A DNA stretch of 64,000 nucleotides, taken from Comamonas sp. NLF-1-9 (GTDB lineage: Bacteria > Pseudomonadota > Gammaproteobacteria > Burkholderiales > Burkholderiaceae_C). The stretch covers positions 1,736,001 through 1,800,000 of the forward strand of contig NZ_CP078069.1 of assembly GCF_019195435.1 (NCBI RefSeq), in the 5' to 3' direction. Every line of letters starts with the position of its first letter. The stretch's first letter is position 1. Below, one piece after another: positions 32,487-41,604 of the stretch. Below the pieces are notes generated by a model that saw nothing but the letters and a program-made list of their open reading frames with translations, was not told the origin of the DNA and did not search any database. The position numbers and the translations under genes were made by a program.

Positions 32487-33161
32487 TCAGGCGAGCACGC
32501 CGCCCGTCAGGCGCAGCATGCGGTCGCACTGGCGCGCGAGCTGCTCGTCGTGCGTCACCAGCACGAAGGCCGTGCCCCGTTCGCGCGCCAGGCGCAGCAT
32601 CAGGTCAAACACGCTCTGCGCGGTGCTGCGGTCCAGGTTGCCCGTGGGCTCGTCGGCCAGCACGCAGGCCGGGCGCGTGACCAGCGCGCGCGCAATCGCC
32701 ACGCGCTGGCGCTCGCCGCCCGAAAGCTCGGCCGGGCGGTGCGCCAGGCGCGCGCCCAGGCCCACCTGGGCGAGCATCTCGGCCGCAAGCGCCTGGCATT
32801 CCGGTGCGGGCAAGCGGCGTATCGACAGCGGCATGGCGACGTTTTCCTGCGCGCTGAACTCGGGCAGCAGATGATGAAACTGGTAGATGAAGCCCAGCTC
32901 GGCATTGCGCAGCCGGCCGAGCGCCGCCGGCGACATGCGGGCCAGCGCCTGGCCCTTGAGCGCCACGCTGCCCTCGCTGGGCGCGTCCAGGCCGCCCAGC
33001 AGGTGCAAGAGCGTGCTCTTGCCCGAGCCCGAAGCGCCGACGATGGCCAGGGTCTCGCCCGCGCGCACGGCCAGGTCCACGCCCGAGAGCACCTGCACAT
33101 CGAGCGGCCCTTCGCTGTAGCGCTTGGCCAGGCCGCTGGCCTCAAGTACCGCTTCACTCAT
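32487..33161 (-). CDS. lolD: lipoprotein-releasing ABC transporter ATPase LolD
   Basis: A 224-residue ATPase of the LolCDE complex, which extracts lipoproteins from the inner membrane. Walker A is GASGSGKST, the signature [15 protein letters not shown], and Walker [12 protein letters not shown], with the H-loop in [22 protein letters not shown] is the LolD-specific Q-loop region. It overlaps the upstream lolC/E gene by 8 bp. LolA is not in the window. Confidence 0.95.
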   Translation of the reverse strand: MSEAVLEASGLAKRYSEGPLDVQVLSGVDLAVRAGETLAIVGASGSGKSTLLHLLGGLDAPSEGSVALKGQALARMSPAALGRLRNAELGFIYQFHHLLPEFSAQENVAMPLSIRRLPAPECQALAAEMLAQVGLGARLAHRPAELSGGERQRVAIARALVTRPACVLADEPTGNLDRSTAQSVFDLMLRLARERGTAFVLVTHDEQLARQCDRMLRLTGGVLA

Positions 33162-34407
33162 AACGCAGTGCCTGTGCGGGGTTGACGCGGCTGGCGCGCC
33201 AGCTCGGGTAGAGCGTGGCGGCAAAGGCCAGCAGCAGGGAGATGATGCCGATCGGCGCGATGTCGCTCGCCTGCGGGTCGCTGGGCATGCGGCTGATCAG
33301 GTAGATGTCCTTGGGCAGAAAGCTCACGCCCAGCAGGTGCTCTATGGCCGGCACGATCACGTCGATGTTGAAGGCCACGAGCAGCCCCAGCAGCAGCCCC
33401 GCGAGCGTCCCTATCACGCCCACCGCCGCGCCCTGCACCACGAACACGCCCATGATGCTCGCGGGGCTCGCGCCCAGGGTGCGCAGGATGGCGATGTCGG
33501 CGCGCTTGTCCTGCACCGTCATCACCAGCGTGCTGACCAGGTTGAACGCGGCCACCGCGACGATGAGCGTGAGGATGATGAACATCATGCGCTTTTCGAC
33601 CTGCACCGCGGCAAACCAGGTGCGGTTCTGCTGCGTCCAGTCGCGCAGTAGCAGATTGCCCGAGAGCGTGCCCGCGAGCTGCTGCGTGACGCGCGGCGCC
33701 TCATGCAGATTTCGTAGCTTGACACGCACGCCGGTCGGGCCTTCGAGCCGGAAAATGCGCTCGGCGTCCTCATGGTGCAACAGCACCAGCGCGGAGTCGT
33801 ATTCGTAGTGGCCCGAGTGGAACATGCCCGAGACCGTCATCTGCTTGAGCCGCGGCACCACGCCCGCGGGCGTGACCTGGCCGCTCGGGGCCACCAGCGT
33901 CACCTTGTCGCCCACGCGCACGCCCAGGGCTTTGGCCAGGTCTGAACCGAGCACGACATTGAAGCTGCCCGGCGCCAGGGTATCGACGGCGCGCCGGTTG
34001 GCGTCTTGCAGCTCGGTCACCTGGCCCTCCTGCGCCGGGTCTATGCCGCGCACCAGCACGCCCTTCATGTCCTCGCCGCGCGCCAGCAGCGCCTGGGCCG
34101 AGACGAAGGGCGCGGCGCCCACCACCTCGGGGTTGGCGCGCACCTCGGCCAGGGTGCGGTTCAGATCGGGCAGCGCCGCGCCGCCGGGCGCGAACACCTC
34201 GATGTGCGCGACCACGCTGAGCATGCGGTCGCGCACCTCTTTCTGGAAGCCGTTCATCACCGACAGCACGATGATCAGCGCCGCCACCCCCAGCGCAATG
34301 CCCAGCATGGACACGCCCGAGATGAAGGAGATGAAGCCATTGCGCCGCGTGGCACGGCCGGCGCGCGTGTAGCGCCAGCCCAGCGCCAGTTCAAAGGGAA
34401 TTTGCAT
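33154..34407 (-). CDS. lolC: lipoprotein-releasing system permease LolC/LolE type
   Basis: A 417-residue inner-membrane permease. One membrane segment near residues 25-45 ([22 protein letters not shown], the Lol motif) is followed by a periplasmic MacB-like domain (~50-260) and three C-terminal membrane segments ([21 protein letters not shown] onward). Only one permease gene is present, so the complex is probably the LolF-type homodimer found in many Betaproteobacteria. The ATG at 34407 is supported by the conserved start [13 protein letters not shown]. Confidence 0.94.
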   Translation of the reverse strand: MQIPFELALGWRYTRAGRATRRNGFISFISGVSMLGIALGVAALIIVLSVMNGFQKEVRDRMLSVVAHIEVFAPGGAALPDLNRTLAEVRANPEVVGAAPFVSAQALLARGEDMKGVLVRGIDPAQEGQVTELQDANRRAVDTLAPGSFNVVLGSDLAKALGVRVGDKVTLVAPSGQVTPAGVVPRLKQMTVSGMFHSGHYEYDSALVLLHHEDAERIFRLEGPTGVRVKLRNLHEAPRVTQQLAGTLSGNLLLRDWTQQNRTWFAAVQVEKRMMFIILTLIVAVAAFNLVSTLVMTVQDKRADIAILRTLGASPASIMGVFVVQGAAVGVIGTLAGLLLGLLVAFNIDVIVPAIEHLLGVSFLPKDIYLISRMPSDPQASDIAPIGIISLLLAFAATLYPSWRASRVNPAQALRYE

Positions 34408-34456
34408 GGTAGGAGCACAGCCACCCTGAGCGGGTGGGGGCGATTGTGGCATCCCG

Positions 34457-34462
34457 GACAAT
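34457..34462 (+). promoter_or_regulatory. -10 element of rpfE-recJ, leaderless arrangement
   Basis: GACAAT ends 7 nt before the ATG at 34470, placing the predicted start point on the start codon. Confidence 0.4.
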
Positions 34463-34469
34463 AGGCGCC

Positions 34470-35396
34470 ATGCCCCCAGCGCGCCATTTACTGATTCCCA
34501 TGGCCGCAGCCGATCTGCCCGGCTGCACCCAGGCACTGCAAAGCCTGCGCCTGCCCAGGCTGGAGCGCCTGCTCGCGCGCCTGAGCCTGCACGGCGCCGA
34601 CACCGGCCGCGAAACCGACTACGAGCCGCCGCACGAACGCGCCCTGGCCCGCGCCCTGGGCCTGCCCGCGCCGGCCACGCCCTGGGCCGCCTGGCAGACC
34701 CGCAGCGTGGGCGAGCCCTGCGCCTGGGTCAGCCCCTGCCACTGGCAGATCGGCGCCGACCACGTGGTGCTGCTGCCGCCCGAGCACCTGGGCCTGAGCG
34801 CCGAGGACGGCCGGGCGCTGGTAGACATCCTCGGCCCCTGGCTGGCGCAGGACGGCATGACGCTCAGCTACCACGAGCCCACGCGTTGGCTGGTGCAAGA
34901 CCCGCTGTTTGCCGAGCTGCAGTGCGCGCCGCTGCAGCGCGTGGTCGGGCGCGACGTGCGCCCCTGGCTGCCGCGCGGTCCCCAGTCCACCCGTCTGCAA
35001 CGCCTGCACAGCGAGCTGCAGATGCTGCTCTACACCCACCCCTGGAGCGAGGCGCGCGCCGCCCGTGGCCTGCCGGCGGTGAACGCGCTGTGGTTCCATG
35101 GCGCAGGCGTGCTCGCCCGGCTGCCCGAAGCCCGGCCCGAGCCGCAGATGCCCATGGCGCTGCTGCAGGCCGCGCAGCGCCAGGACTGGGCCGCCTGGGC
35201 CGCCGCCTGGCAGCGGCTGGACGCCAGCGAAGTGGCAACGCTGGCGCAAGAGCTGGCCGGCGGCGCGGCGGTGGAGCTCACGCTGTGCGGCGAGCGCAGC
35301 AGCCTGCACTTCAGCAATGCGCACCGCAGCCTGGGCAACAAGATTACAAGCATTTTCCGGCGCAAACGCTTGTCCGACCTGCGCGAGCAGCTATGA
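34470..35396 (+). CDS. rpfE: RpfE-type conserved protein upstream of recJ
   Basis: A 308-residue protein of the RpfE-type family often mis-annotated as phosphoglycerate mutase. The visible signatures are HLLIPMAAADLPG at the start, LVDILGPWLAQDGMTLSYHEPTRWLV in the middle and LQRLHSELQMLLYTHPWSEARAARGLPAVNALWFHGAG. In Xanthomonas rpfE lies beside recJ in the rpf region, as I recall, and its biochemical role is not established. The last ~18 residues (KITSIFRRKRLSDLREQL) are encoded by a copy of the dispersed hairpin repeat. It overlaps recJ as ATGA. Confidence 0.8.
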   Translation: MPPARHLLIPMAAADLPGCTQALQSLRLPRLERLLARLSLHGADTGRETDYEPPHERALARALGLPAPATPWAAWQTRSVGEPCAWVSPCHWQIGADHVVLLPPEHLGLSAEDGRALVDILGPWLAQDGMTLSYHEPTRWLVQDPLFAELQCAPLQRVVGRDVRPWLPRGPQSTRLQRLHSELQMLLYTHPWSEARAARGLPAVNALWFHGAGVLARLPEARPEPQMPMALLQAAQRQDWAAWAAAWQRLDASEVATLAQELAGGAAVELTLCGERSSLHFSNAHRSLGNKITSIFRRKRLSDLREQL

Positions 35397-35405
35397 ACAT
35401 AGTAG
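35341..35405 (-). repeat. dispersed ~60-bp hairpin repeat, copy H, across the rpfE/recJ junction
   Basis: The reverse strand reads TACTATGTTCATAGCTGCTC, then GCGCAGGTCGGACAAGCG and CCGGAAAATGCTTG, close to copy D. It encodes the C-terminal tail of RpfE and, in the overlapping frame, the start codon and first residues of RecJ. Confidence 0.65.
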
Positions 35406-37114
35406 TGCGCGACGTACCGCCCCGCACCGCCTGGGCGCTGGAACAGGCGGGCGTGCACCCGCTGCTCGCGCGCCTGTACGCCGCGCGCGGCGTACGCAGC
35501 GCGCAGGAGCTGGACGGCGCGCTCTCCCAACTGCTGCCGCCCGCCAGCTTGCACGGCGCCGCTCAGGCCGCGGCGCTCCTGGCCGACGCCATCGCGCGCC
35601 AGGCGCGCATCTGCATCGTCGCCGACTACGACTGCGACGGCGCCACCGCCTGCGCCGTCGGCCTGCGCGGCCTGCGCCTGCTGGGCGCGCAGCAGGTGCA
35701 CTACCTCGTGCCCAACCGCGTGGTCGACGGCTACGGCCTGACCGCACCGATCGCCGAGCGCGTGGCCGCCACCGGGGCCGAGCTGCTCATCACCGTGGAC
35801 AACGGCATCGCCAGCGTGCAGGGCGTGCAGCGTGCGCGCGAACTCGGCCTGCAAGTCGTCGTCACCGACCACCATCTGCCGGGCAGCGAACTGCCGGCGG
35901 CGCACGCCATCGTCAACCCCAACCAGCCCGGCTGCGGCTTTGCCAGCAAAAGCCTGGCCGGCGTGGGCGTGATGTTCTACGTTTTGATGGCGCTGCGCGC
36001 CGAACTGCGCGCGCGCGGCCGCTTCGACGCCGCGAACCAACCCCGCCTGGAGCCGCTGCTGCCGCTGGTCGCGCTGGGCACCGTGGCCGACGTGGTGCCG
36101 CTGGACGCGAACAACCGCCGCCTGGTAGCCCAAGGCCTCAAGCGCGTGCGCGCCGGGCAGATGCCACCGGGCATGGCCGCGCTCTTTGCCGCCGCCGGGC
36201 GCAGGGCGGCGCAGGCCAGCAGCTTTGACTTCGGCTTTGCGCTGGGCCCGCGCATCAACGCCGCCGGGCGCCTGGCGGACATGACCCTGGGCATAGAGTG
36301 CCTGGCCACCGACGACGCCGGCCGCGCGCAGGAGCTTGCGCGCCAGCTCGACGCCATCAACCGCGAACGCCGCGAGATCGAAGGCGGCATGCGCGATCAG
36401 GCGCTGGCCGCCATCGACGCGCAACTGGACGCGGCCTGCGACCCGCCCCCCGCCATGGCGGTGTTCGACGAGAGCTTTCACGAAGGCGTGGTCGGCATCG
36501 TCGCCTCGCGCATCAAGGACAGGCTGCACCGGCCGACCTTCGTCTTCGCCGCCAGCGGCGCACCGGGCCACGCGCATGAGCTCAAGGGCTCGGGGCGCTC
36601 CATCCCCGGCTTTCACCTGCGCGATGCGCTGGACCTCATCGCCAAGCGCCACCCCGGCGTGCTGCTGCGCTTTGGCGGCCACGCCATGGCCGCCGGCTGC
36701 ACCATAGAGCAGGCCCAGTTGGCCACCTTCGAGCAGGCCTTTGCCCAGGTAGCCAGCGAATGGCTGGACCCCGCCACGCTCACCCGCTGCCTGGAAACCG
36801 ACGGCCCGCTGCAGCCCGAATACCTGCGCACCGACCTGGTGGAGCTGCTCGCCCTCGAAGTCTGGGGCCAGGGCTTTGCCGCCCCGACCTTCAGCGACCG
36901 CGTCCAGGTGCTCAGCCAGCGCCTGGTGGGCGAGGCGCACAACCACCTGCAGCTCAAGCTGCGCTACCTGGGCCAGGAGCTGGACGCGATCTGGTTTTCT
37001 CGCACCGAACCGCTGCCCGAGCAGGCGCTGCTCGCCTTTCGCCTGGACGTGAACGAATGGCGCGGGCAGCGCAAGCTGCAGTTGCTGGTCGAAGGCATGG
37101 ATGAGAGAGCTTGA
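35393..37114 (+). CDS. recJ: single-stranded-DNA-specific exonuclease RecJ
   Basis: A 573-residue 5'-3' exonuclease of recombination and mismatch repair. DHH-family metal motifs are present in order: IVADYDCDGATA, VDNGIAS, VVTDHHLPG and GTVADVVPL. The DHHA1 half contains GPRINAAGRLADM and RFGGHAMAAGCTI, and an OB-type C-terminal domain follows. The start at 35393 overlaps the rpfE stop. Its first codons fall in a dispersed repeat. Confidence 0.96.
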   Translation: MNIVVRDVPPRTAWALEQAGVHPLLARLYAARGVRSAQELDGALSQLLPPASLHGAAQAAALLADAIARQARICIVADYDCDGATACAVGLRGLRLLGAQQVHYLVPNRVVDGYGLTAPIAERVAATGAELLITVDNGIASVQGVQRARELGLQVVVTDHHLPGSELPAAHAIVNPNQPGCGFASKSLAGVGVMFYVLMALRAELRARGRFDAANQPRLEPLLPLVALGTVADVVPLDANNRRLVAQGLKRVRAGQMPPGMAALFAAAGRRAAQASSFDFGFALGPRINAAGRLADMTLGIECLATDDAGRAQELARQLDAINRERREIEGGMRDQALAAIDAQLDAACDPPPAMAVFDESFHEGVVGIVASRIKDRLHRPTFVFAASGAPGHAHELKGSGRSIPGFHLRDALDLIAKRHPGVLLRFGGHAMAAGCTIEQAQLATFEQAFAQVASEWLDPATLTRCLETDGPLQPEYLRTDLVELLALEVWGQGFAAPTFSDRVQVLSQRLVGEAHNHLQLKLRYLGQELDAIWFSRTEPLPEQALLAFRLDVNEWRGQRKLQLLVEGMDERA

Positions 37115-37190
37115 GCTGCGGGCGGGCCCCCGGCGCAGGGCGCCGCCTTGCGCAGGCTGGACACGCAGCGCCCCATGCCCAGCCTCCTCC

Positions 37191-37196
37191 TAAAAT
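37191..37196 (+). promoter_or_regulatory. -10 element of the PHP-domain gene, leaderless arrangement
   Basis: TAAAAT ends 7 nt before the ATG at 37204. This favours that ATG over the in-frame ATG at 37195, which lies within the hexamer. Confidence 0.45.
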
Positions 37197-37203
37197 GGCC
37201 TGC

Positions 37204-38067
37204 ATGTCCTTTCTGCCCCGCGCCGACCTGCACTGCCACTCCACCATCTCCGACGGCACCCTCAGTCCCGAAGATGTCGCCGCGCGCGCGCACGCCAACG
37301 GGGTCACGCTCTGGGCGCTGACCGACCACGACGAGGTCGCCGGCCAGCAGCGCGCCGCCGCGAAGGCCGCGGCGCTGGGCATGGACTATCTGACCGGCGT
37401 GGAAATCTCGGTCACCTTTGCCGACACCACGGTACACATCGTCGGTCTGGGCTTCGACCCCGAGGACGCGCCACTCGCGCAAGGCCTGGCCGCCACGCGC
37501 GGCGGGCGCGATGCGCGCGGGCGCGAGATGGCCGAGCAACTGGCCAAGGCAGGCATTGCGGGCGCCTACGAGGGCGCGATGCGCTATGCGGGCAACCCGG
37601 CGCTGCTGGCGCGCCCGCACTTTGCGCGCTACATCGTCGAGCTAGGCATCTGCAACGAGGTGAGCGAGGTGTTTCGCAAATACCTCACCGAAGGCAAGCC
37701 CGGCTACGTGCCGCACCGCTGGGCGCGCCTGGGCGATGCGGTGCGCTGGATCACGCAGGCGGGCGGCATGGCGGTGATTGCCCACCCCGGGCGCTACCGC
37801 TTCACGCCCAATGAGGAATACGCGCTGTTCACCGAATTCATGGCGCACGGCGGGCAAGCGGTGGAAGTGGTTACGGGTAGCCACACCCGGGCCGAATACG
37901 CTACCTACGCAAAGATGGCGCTGGAGTTCGGGCTTTATGCCTCCACCGGCAGCGACTTTCACAGCCCGGCCGAATCGCACGCCGACCTGGGCGCGCTGCC
38001 GCCGCTGCCCGAGGAGCTGAGCCCCGTGTGGCAACCGCTGGCCGAGCGCATCCGGCGCGCGCATTGA
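37204..38067 (+). CDS. rnm: PHP-domain 3',5'-nucleoside bisphosphate phosphatase / 5'-3' exoribonuclease
   Basis: A 287-residue PHP phosphoesterase. ADLHCHSTISDGTLSP and TDHDEVAG carry the first metal ligands, GVEIS the next, VIAHPGRY and STGSDFHSP the last. The family (YciV, RNase AM) removes 5' ends of rRNA and hydrolyses 3',5'-bisphosphonucleotides. The start was chosen from the TAAAAT spacing and from homology, which begins at SFLPRADLHCH. It is followed 30 bp later by yciO, a neighbour also seen in E. coli. Confidence 0.9.
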   Translation: MSFLPRADLHCHSTISDGTLSPEDVAARAHANGVTLWALTDHDEVAGQQRAAAKAAALGMDYLTGVEISVTFADTTVHIVGLGFDPEDAPLAQGLAATRGGRDARGREMAEQLAKAGIAGAYEGAMRYAGNPALLARPHFARYIVELGICNEVSEVFRKYLTEGKPGYVPHRWARLGDAVRWITQAGGMAVIAHPGRYRFTPNEEYALFTEFMAHGGQAVEVVTGSHTRAEYATYAKMALEFGLYASTGSDFHSPAESHADLGALPPLPEELSPVWQPLAERIRRAH

Positions 38068-38097
38068 ACCGCCAGAAATCCGCCCAGAAAGCTGCAC

Positions 38098-38733
38098 ATG
38101 GCCCAATACTTCGAGGTCCACCCCGACAATCCCCAGCCGCGCCTGCTCAAGCAGGCTGCGGCGCTACTGGCCGATGGCGGCATCCTGGCCGTGCCCACCG
38201 ATTCGAGCTACGCGCTGGTGTGCCAGCTCGACGACAAGGCCGCGGCCGACCGCCTGCGCCGCATCCGCCAGGTCGATGAAAAACACCATCTCACGCTCTT
38301 GTGCCGCGACCTGTCCGAGCTCAGCAGCTACGCGCATGTGGACAACCGTCAGTACCGCCTGCTCAAGCTCGCCACGCCCGGCCCCTACACCTTCATCCTC
38401 GACGCGACCAAGGAAGTGCCTCGGCGCCTGAGCCATCCGCAGAGAAAGACCATCGGCCTGCGCGTGCCCACGCGCAGCACCACGCTGATGCTGCTGGAGC
38501 TGCACGGCGCGCCGCTGCTCTCGACCACGCTGATACCGCCGGGCGAGAGCGAGCCGCTGAACGACCCCGAAGAAATCCGCGAGCACTTCGAAAAGCTGAT
38601 CGACGGCATCGTCGATGCCGGTGCCTGCCCGCTGCAGCCGACCACGGTGCTCGACCTCACGCCCATGGGCACAGGAGGCGCGGCCGTCGTGCTGCGCGAA
38701 GGCGCGGGATCGCTCGCTGCGCTGGGCCTGTAG
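38098..38733 (+). CDS. yciO: YciO-type Sua5/YrdC-family protein
   Basis: A 211-residue YrdC-fold protein related to threonylcarbamoyl-AMP synthase. GGILAVPTDSSYALVCQLDD, the KHHLTLLCRDLSELSSYA block (the YrdC equivalent is KRP.. plus NPL) and GLRVPTRSTT place it in the YciO subgroup. Its part in tRNA t6A synthesis is uncertain because YciO proteins are weak or divergent in that activity. It lies next to rnm, as in E. coli, and is probably co-transcribed. Confidence 0.87.
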   Translation: MAQYFEVHPDNPQPRLLKQAAALLADGGILAVPTDSSYALVCQLDDKAAADRLRRIRQVDEKHHLTLLCRDLSELSSYAHVDNRQYRLLKLATPGPYTFILDATKEVPRRLSHPQRKTIGLRVPTRSTTLMLLELHGAPLLSTTLIPPGESEPLNDPEEIREHFEKLIDGIVDAGACPLQPTTVLDLTPMGTGGAAVVLREGAGSLAALGL

Positions 38734-38747
38734 CGCCGCCCGCGCCG

Positions 38748-39215
38748 CTACAGCGGCAGCACGTGCGTGCGCTTGATTTCCTTGAGCACGAAATTGGTTG
38801 AAATCTCGCGCACGCCGGGCAGCGAGCGCAGCGTGCTGCGCACATAGTCGGAAAACGCCTGCAAGTCGGGGGCGAGCACCTCGAGCTGGTAATCAAAGCG
38901 CCCCGACAGGTTGTGGCAGGCCAGCACCTGGGGCGCGGCGGCGATCTCGCGCTCGAAGGCCGCCATCGTGGCCGGGGTGTGCTCCTGCAGGGTCAGGTGC
39001 ACGAAGCCAAGCACGCCATAGCCCACCGCCTCGCGGTTCAGATGGGCGTGGTAGCCCTCGATGACGCCATCGCTCTCCAACTGACGCACGCGCCGCCAGC
39101 ACGGCGAGGTGGACAGCGATACCGCCTCGGCCAGCTCGCCTACCGTGGCGCGGCCGTTGCGCTGCAGTTGCTGCAGCAGCTCTCTGTCTACCGCATCCAG
39201 GTTGATTTTGCTCAT
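38748..39215 (-). CDS. mdeR: Lrp/AsnC-family regulator, probable MdeR
   Basis: A 155-residue Lrp-type regulator. An N-terminal winged HTH (GRATVGELAEAVSLSTSPCWRRVRQLE) is followed by a C-terminal RAM ligand-binding domain (NLSGRFDYQLEVLAPDLQAFSDYV). It diverges from methionine gamma-lyase across 121 bp, the same arrangement as mdeR-mdeA of Pseudomonas putida. It probably activates the lyase operon in response to methionine or a related amino acid. The symbol rests on this synteny. Confidence 0.85.
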   Translation of the reverse strand: MSKINLDAVDRELLQQLQRNGRATVGELAEAVSLSTSPCWRRVRQLESDGVIEGYHAHLNREAVGYGVLGFVHLTLQEHTPATMAAFEREIAAAPQVLACHNLSGRFDYQLEVLAPDLQAFSDYVRSTLRSLPGVREISTNFVLKEIKRTHVLPL

Positions 39216-39248
39216 TACCCCGCCACCAAAAGGCAAACCATTGCCGCA

Positions 39249-39270
39249 ATTGTCTTGCAACACGAACAAT
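39249..39270. promoter_or_regulatory. candidate MdeR operator
   Basis: ATTGT and ACAAT form an inverted repeat separated by 12 bp in the mdeR-mdeA gap. Its size and loose symmetry suit an Lrp-family site. There is no independent evidence. Confidence 0.35.
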
Positions 39271-39336
39271 CAGGTGCATTTTGCCCGGCGAATGCGCGAA
39301 CAATGGCTGTCACTACAGTCCCACGGAGACCTCGCC

Positions 39337-40590
39337 ATGTCCGCAGTCAACAGCAACGCCGGTTTTTCCACCCGCGCCATCCATCACGGCTACCGCCCGG
39401 CCGACAACCAGGGCGCGCTGGTGCCGCCGATCCACACCTCGGCCACCTGGGTGTTCCCGGACACCGCCTACGGCGGGCGCTGCTTTGCCGGCGAGGAGCA
39501 GGGCTACATTTACACGCGCATCTCCAACCCCACGCTGGCGCTGCTCGAAGCGCGCCTGGCGAGCCTGGAGCAGGGCGTGGGTGCGGTGGTCTTCGGTTCG
39601 GGCATGGGGGCGATAACCGCCACGCTCTGGTCTATGCTGGAGCCGGGCGACGAGATCCTGACCGACCAGACGCTCTACGGCTGCACCTTCGCCTTCCTGC
39701 ACCACGGCATCGGGCATTTCGGCGTGCAGGTGCGCCACGTGGACATGACCGACCCGGCCAAGGTCGCTGCCGCGCTGAGCGAAAAAACCCGCGTGGTCTA
39801 TCTGGAGTCGCCCGCCAACCCGAACATGCGCCTGGCCGACATCGCCGCGATCGCCGCGCTGGCGCACGCCAAGGGCGCCCGGCTGGTGGTGGACAACACC
39901 TATTGCTCGCCCTATCTGCAGCAGCCCCTCGTGCTGGGCGCGGACGTGAGCGTGCATTCCATGACCAAGTACCTGAGCGGCCACGGCGACGTGACCGCCG
40001 GCGCGGCCATCTTTGCCGATGCCGAACTGGCGCAGCGCGTGCGCCTGTACGGCCTCAAGGACATGACCGGCGCGGTGATGTCGCCGCAGGACGCGCACCT
40101 GGTGATGCGCGGCATGAAGACGCTGGCGCTGCGCATGGACCGGCATTGCGAGAGCGCGCACAAGGTGGCGCGCTTCATCGAAGCCCACCCGGCCACCGCG
40201 CAGGTGCACTACCCGGGCCTGGCAAGCTTTCCCCAGCGCGAGCTGGCGCGCCGCCAGATGCGGCAGATGGGCGGCATGATGGCCTTTGAGCTGCACGGCG
40301 GCCTGCAGGCGGGCGTGCGCTTCATGGACGCGCTGCAACTCGTCGCCCGCGCGGTCAGCCTGGGCGACGCCGAAAGCCTGGCGCAGCACCCGGCGAGCAT
40401 GACGCATTCCACCTACACCCCCGAAGAGCGCGCGGCGCACGGCATCTCGGAAGGGCTGGTGCGCCTGTCGGTCGGACTGGAAGATGTCGAGGACATCCTG
40501 GCCGACATCGCTCAGGCGCTCGATCGGGTGCATGCGAGCCGTCCGGCGGCGCCGGGGCACGCTCTGCCCGCCCAGGCCGAAACCGCCTGA
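39337..40590 (+). CDS. mdeA: methionine gamma-lyase
   Basis: A 417-residue PLP enzyme of the cystathionine-gamma-synthase family. FSTRAIHHGYRPADNQGALV and YTRISNPT are typical of MdeA. YGCTFAF holds the phosphate-side Tyr/Cys region used for methionine specificity, and SVHSMTKYLSGHGD carries the PLP lysine. It would split methionine into methanethiol, ammonia and 2-oxobutyrate. GGAG precedes the ATG. Related cystathionine gamma-lyases cannot be fully excluded, but the neighbours favour MdeA. Confidence 0.9.
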   Translation: MSAVNSNAGFSTRAIHHGYRPADNQGALVPPIHTSATWVFPDTAYGGRCFAGEEQGYIYTRISNPTLALLEARLASLEQGVGAVVFGSGMGAITATLWSMLEPGDEILTDQTLYGCTFAFLHHGIGHFGVQVRHVDMTDPAKVAAALSEKTRVVYLESPANPNMRLADIAAIAALAHAKGARLVVDNTYCSPYLQQPLVLGADVSVHSMTKYLSGHGDVTAGAAIFADAELAQRVRLYGLKDMTGAVMSPQDAHLVMRGMKTLALRMDRHCESAHKVARFIEAHPATAQVHYPGLASFPQRELARRQMRQMGGMMAFELHGGLQAGVRFMDALQLVARAVSLGDAESLAQHPASMTHSTYTPEERAAHGISEGLVRLSVGLEDVEDILADIAQALDRVHASRPAAPGHALPAQAETA

Positions 40591-40652
40591 GCGCAACCCG
40601 AGCGCGGCGGCGGGAGACAATTTCGTAGATCACGAATTGGAAGTCTTGCCCC

Positions 40653-41573
40653 ATGTCTACTGCACCGCACTTCTACCCCATAGGCACGCCGGGCCAGCCC
40701 TGGGGCCCGGCAGAGATAGCCGCATGGCGCGCGCGCCAGCGGCGCCAGCGCAGCTACGCGGACGAGGTGCTGCGCGCCGTGCTGCGCCCGCGCGCCGGCC
40801 TCAGTTGCCTGCCCTATGGCGAAATCGTCCATGGCAACGCGCGCTACCCGGTGCACGCGCTTGCCAGCAGCGACTGGCAGGCGGGCCGCCCCACGCTGCT
40901 CGTCACCGGCGGCGTGCACGGTTATGAGACCAGCGGCGTGCGCGGCGCGCTGGCCTTTGCCGACGCGCAGGCACCGCGCTGCGCGGGCCGCGCCAACCTG
41001 CTCATCGTGCCCTGCGTCAGCCCCTGGGGCTGGGAGTACATCCAGCGCTGGAACCACGATGCGGTCGATCCCAACCGGTCCTTCCGCGCCAACAGTCCGG
41101 CGCAGGAAGCGCGTGCGCTGCAAGCGCTGGTGGCCCGGTACGCAGGCCAGTTCAGCGCTCACATCGACCTGCACGAAACCACCGACAGCGATGAAGCCGA
41201 ATTCCGCCCGGCGCTGGCCGCACGCGACGGCAAGGCCTTCGAGCCCGGCAGCATCCCCGACGGCTTCTACGTCGTGGACGACACCGAAGCCCCCTGCCCC
41301 GAGCTGCAGCAGGCGGTGGTCGCGGCCGTCGCGCGCGTCACGCACATTGCCCCAGCAGATGAACACGGCGAAATCATCAAAAGCCCGGTGGTGGCGCCGG
41401 GCGTGATCCGCTACAAGCTGCGCGAATGGGGGCTGTGCGCCAGCGTGAGCGGCGCGCCGCTCACCTGCACCACCGAGGTCTACCCCGACAGCGCGCGCAC
41501 CAGCCCCGCAGAATGCGTGGCCGCACAGGTGGCGGCGGTGTGCGCGGTGCTTGAATTCATCCTGGCGGCCTAA
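40653..41573 (+). CDS. M14-family metallopeptidase/deacylase
   Basis: A 306-residue zinc carboxypeptidase-like enzyme. GGVHGYETSG has the first His and Glu ligands, DPNRSF the substrate-binding Arg region, SAHIDLHETTDSDE the third His and catalytic area, and TCTTEVYP the C-terminal Glu. It could be an M14 carboxypeptidase or an AstE/aspartoacylase-like deacylase. It sits between mdeA and mdeB on the same strand with short gaps, so it may free methionine or an N-acyl amino acid for the lyase. That role is inference. Confidence 0.82.
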   Translation: MSTAPHFYPIGTPGQPWGPAEIAAWRARQRRQRSYADEVLRAVLRPRAGLSCLPYGEIVHGNARYPVHALASSDWQAGRPTLLVTGGVHGYETSGVRGALAFADAQAPRCAGRANLLIVPCVSPWGWEYIQRWNHDAVDPNRSFRANSPAQEARALQALVARYAGQFSAHIDLHETTDSDEAEFRPALAARDGKAFEPGSIPDGFYVVDDTEAPCPELQQAVVAAVARVTHIAPADEHGEIIKSPVVAPGVIRYKLREWGLCASVSGAPLTCTTEVYPDSARTSPAECVAAQVAAVCAVLEFILAA

Positions 41574-41604
41574 TGCGCCGCCCGCCCTGCCCCGAGGTAT
41601 TGCC

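Noticed and set aside
41335-41400. Possible extra copy of the 60-bp repeat inside the M14 peptidase gene
   Set aside because: Only a vague TTGATGATTT..TTCAT..CTGCTGG resemblance on the reverse strand; the hairpin core is missing and the protein segment looks normal for the family.
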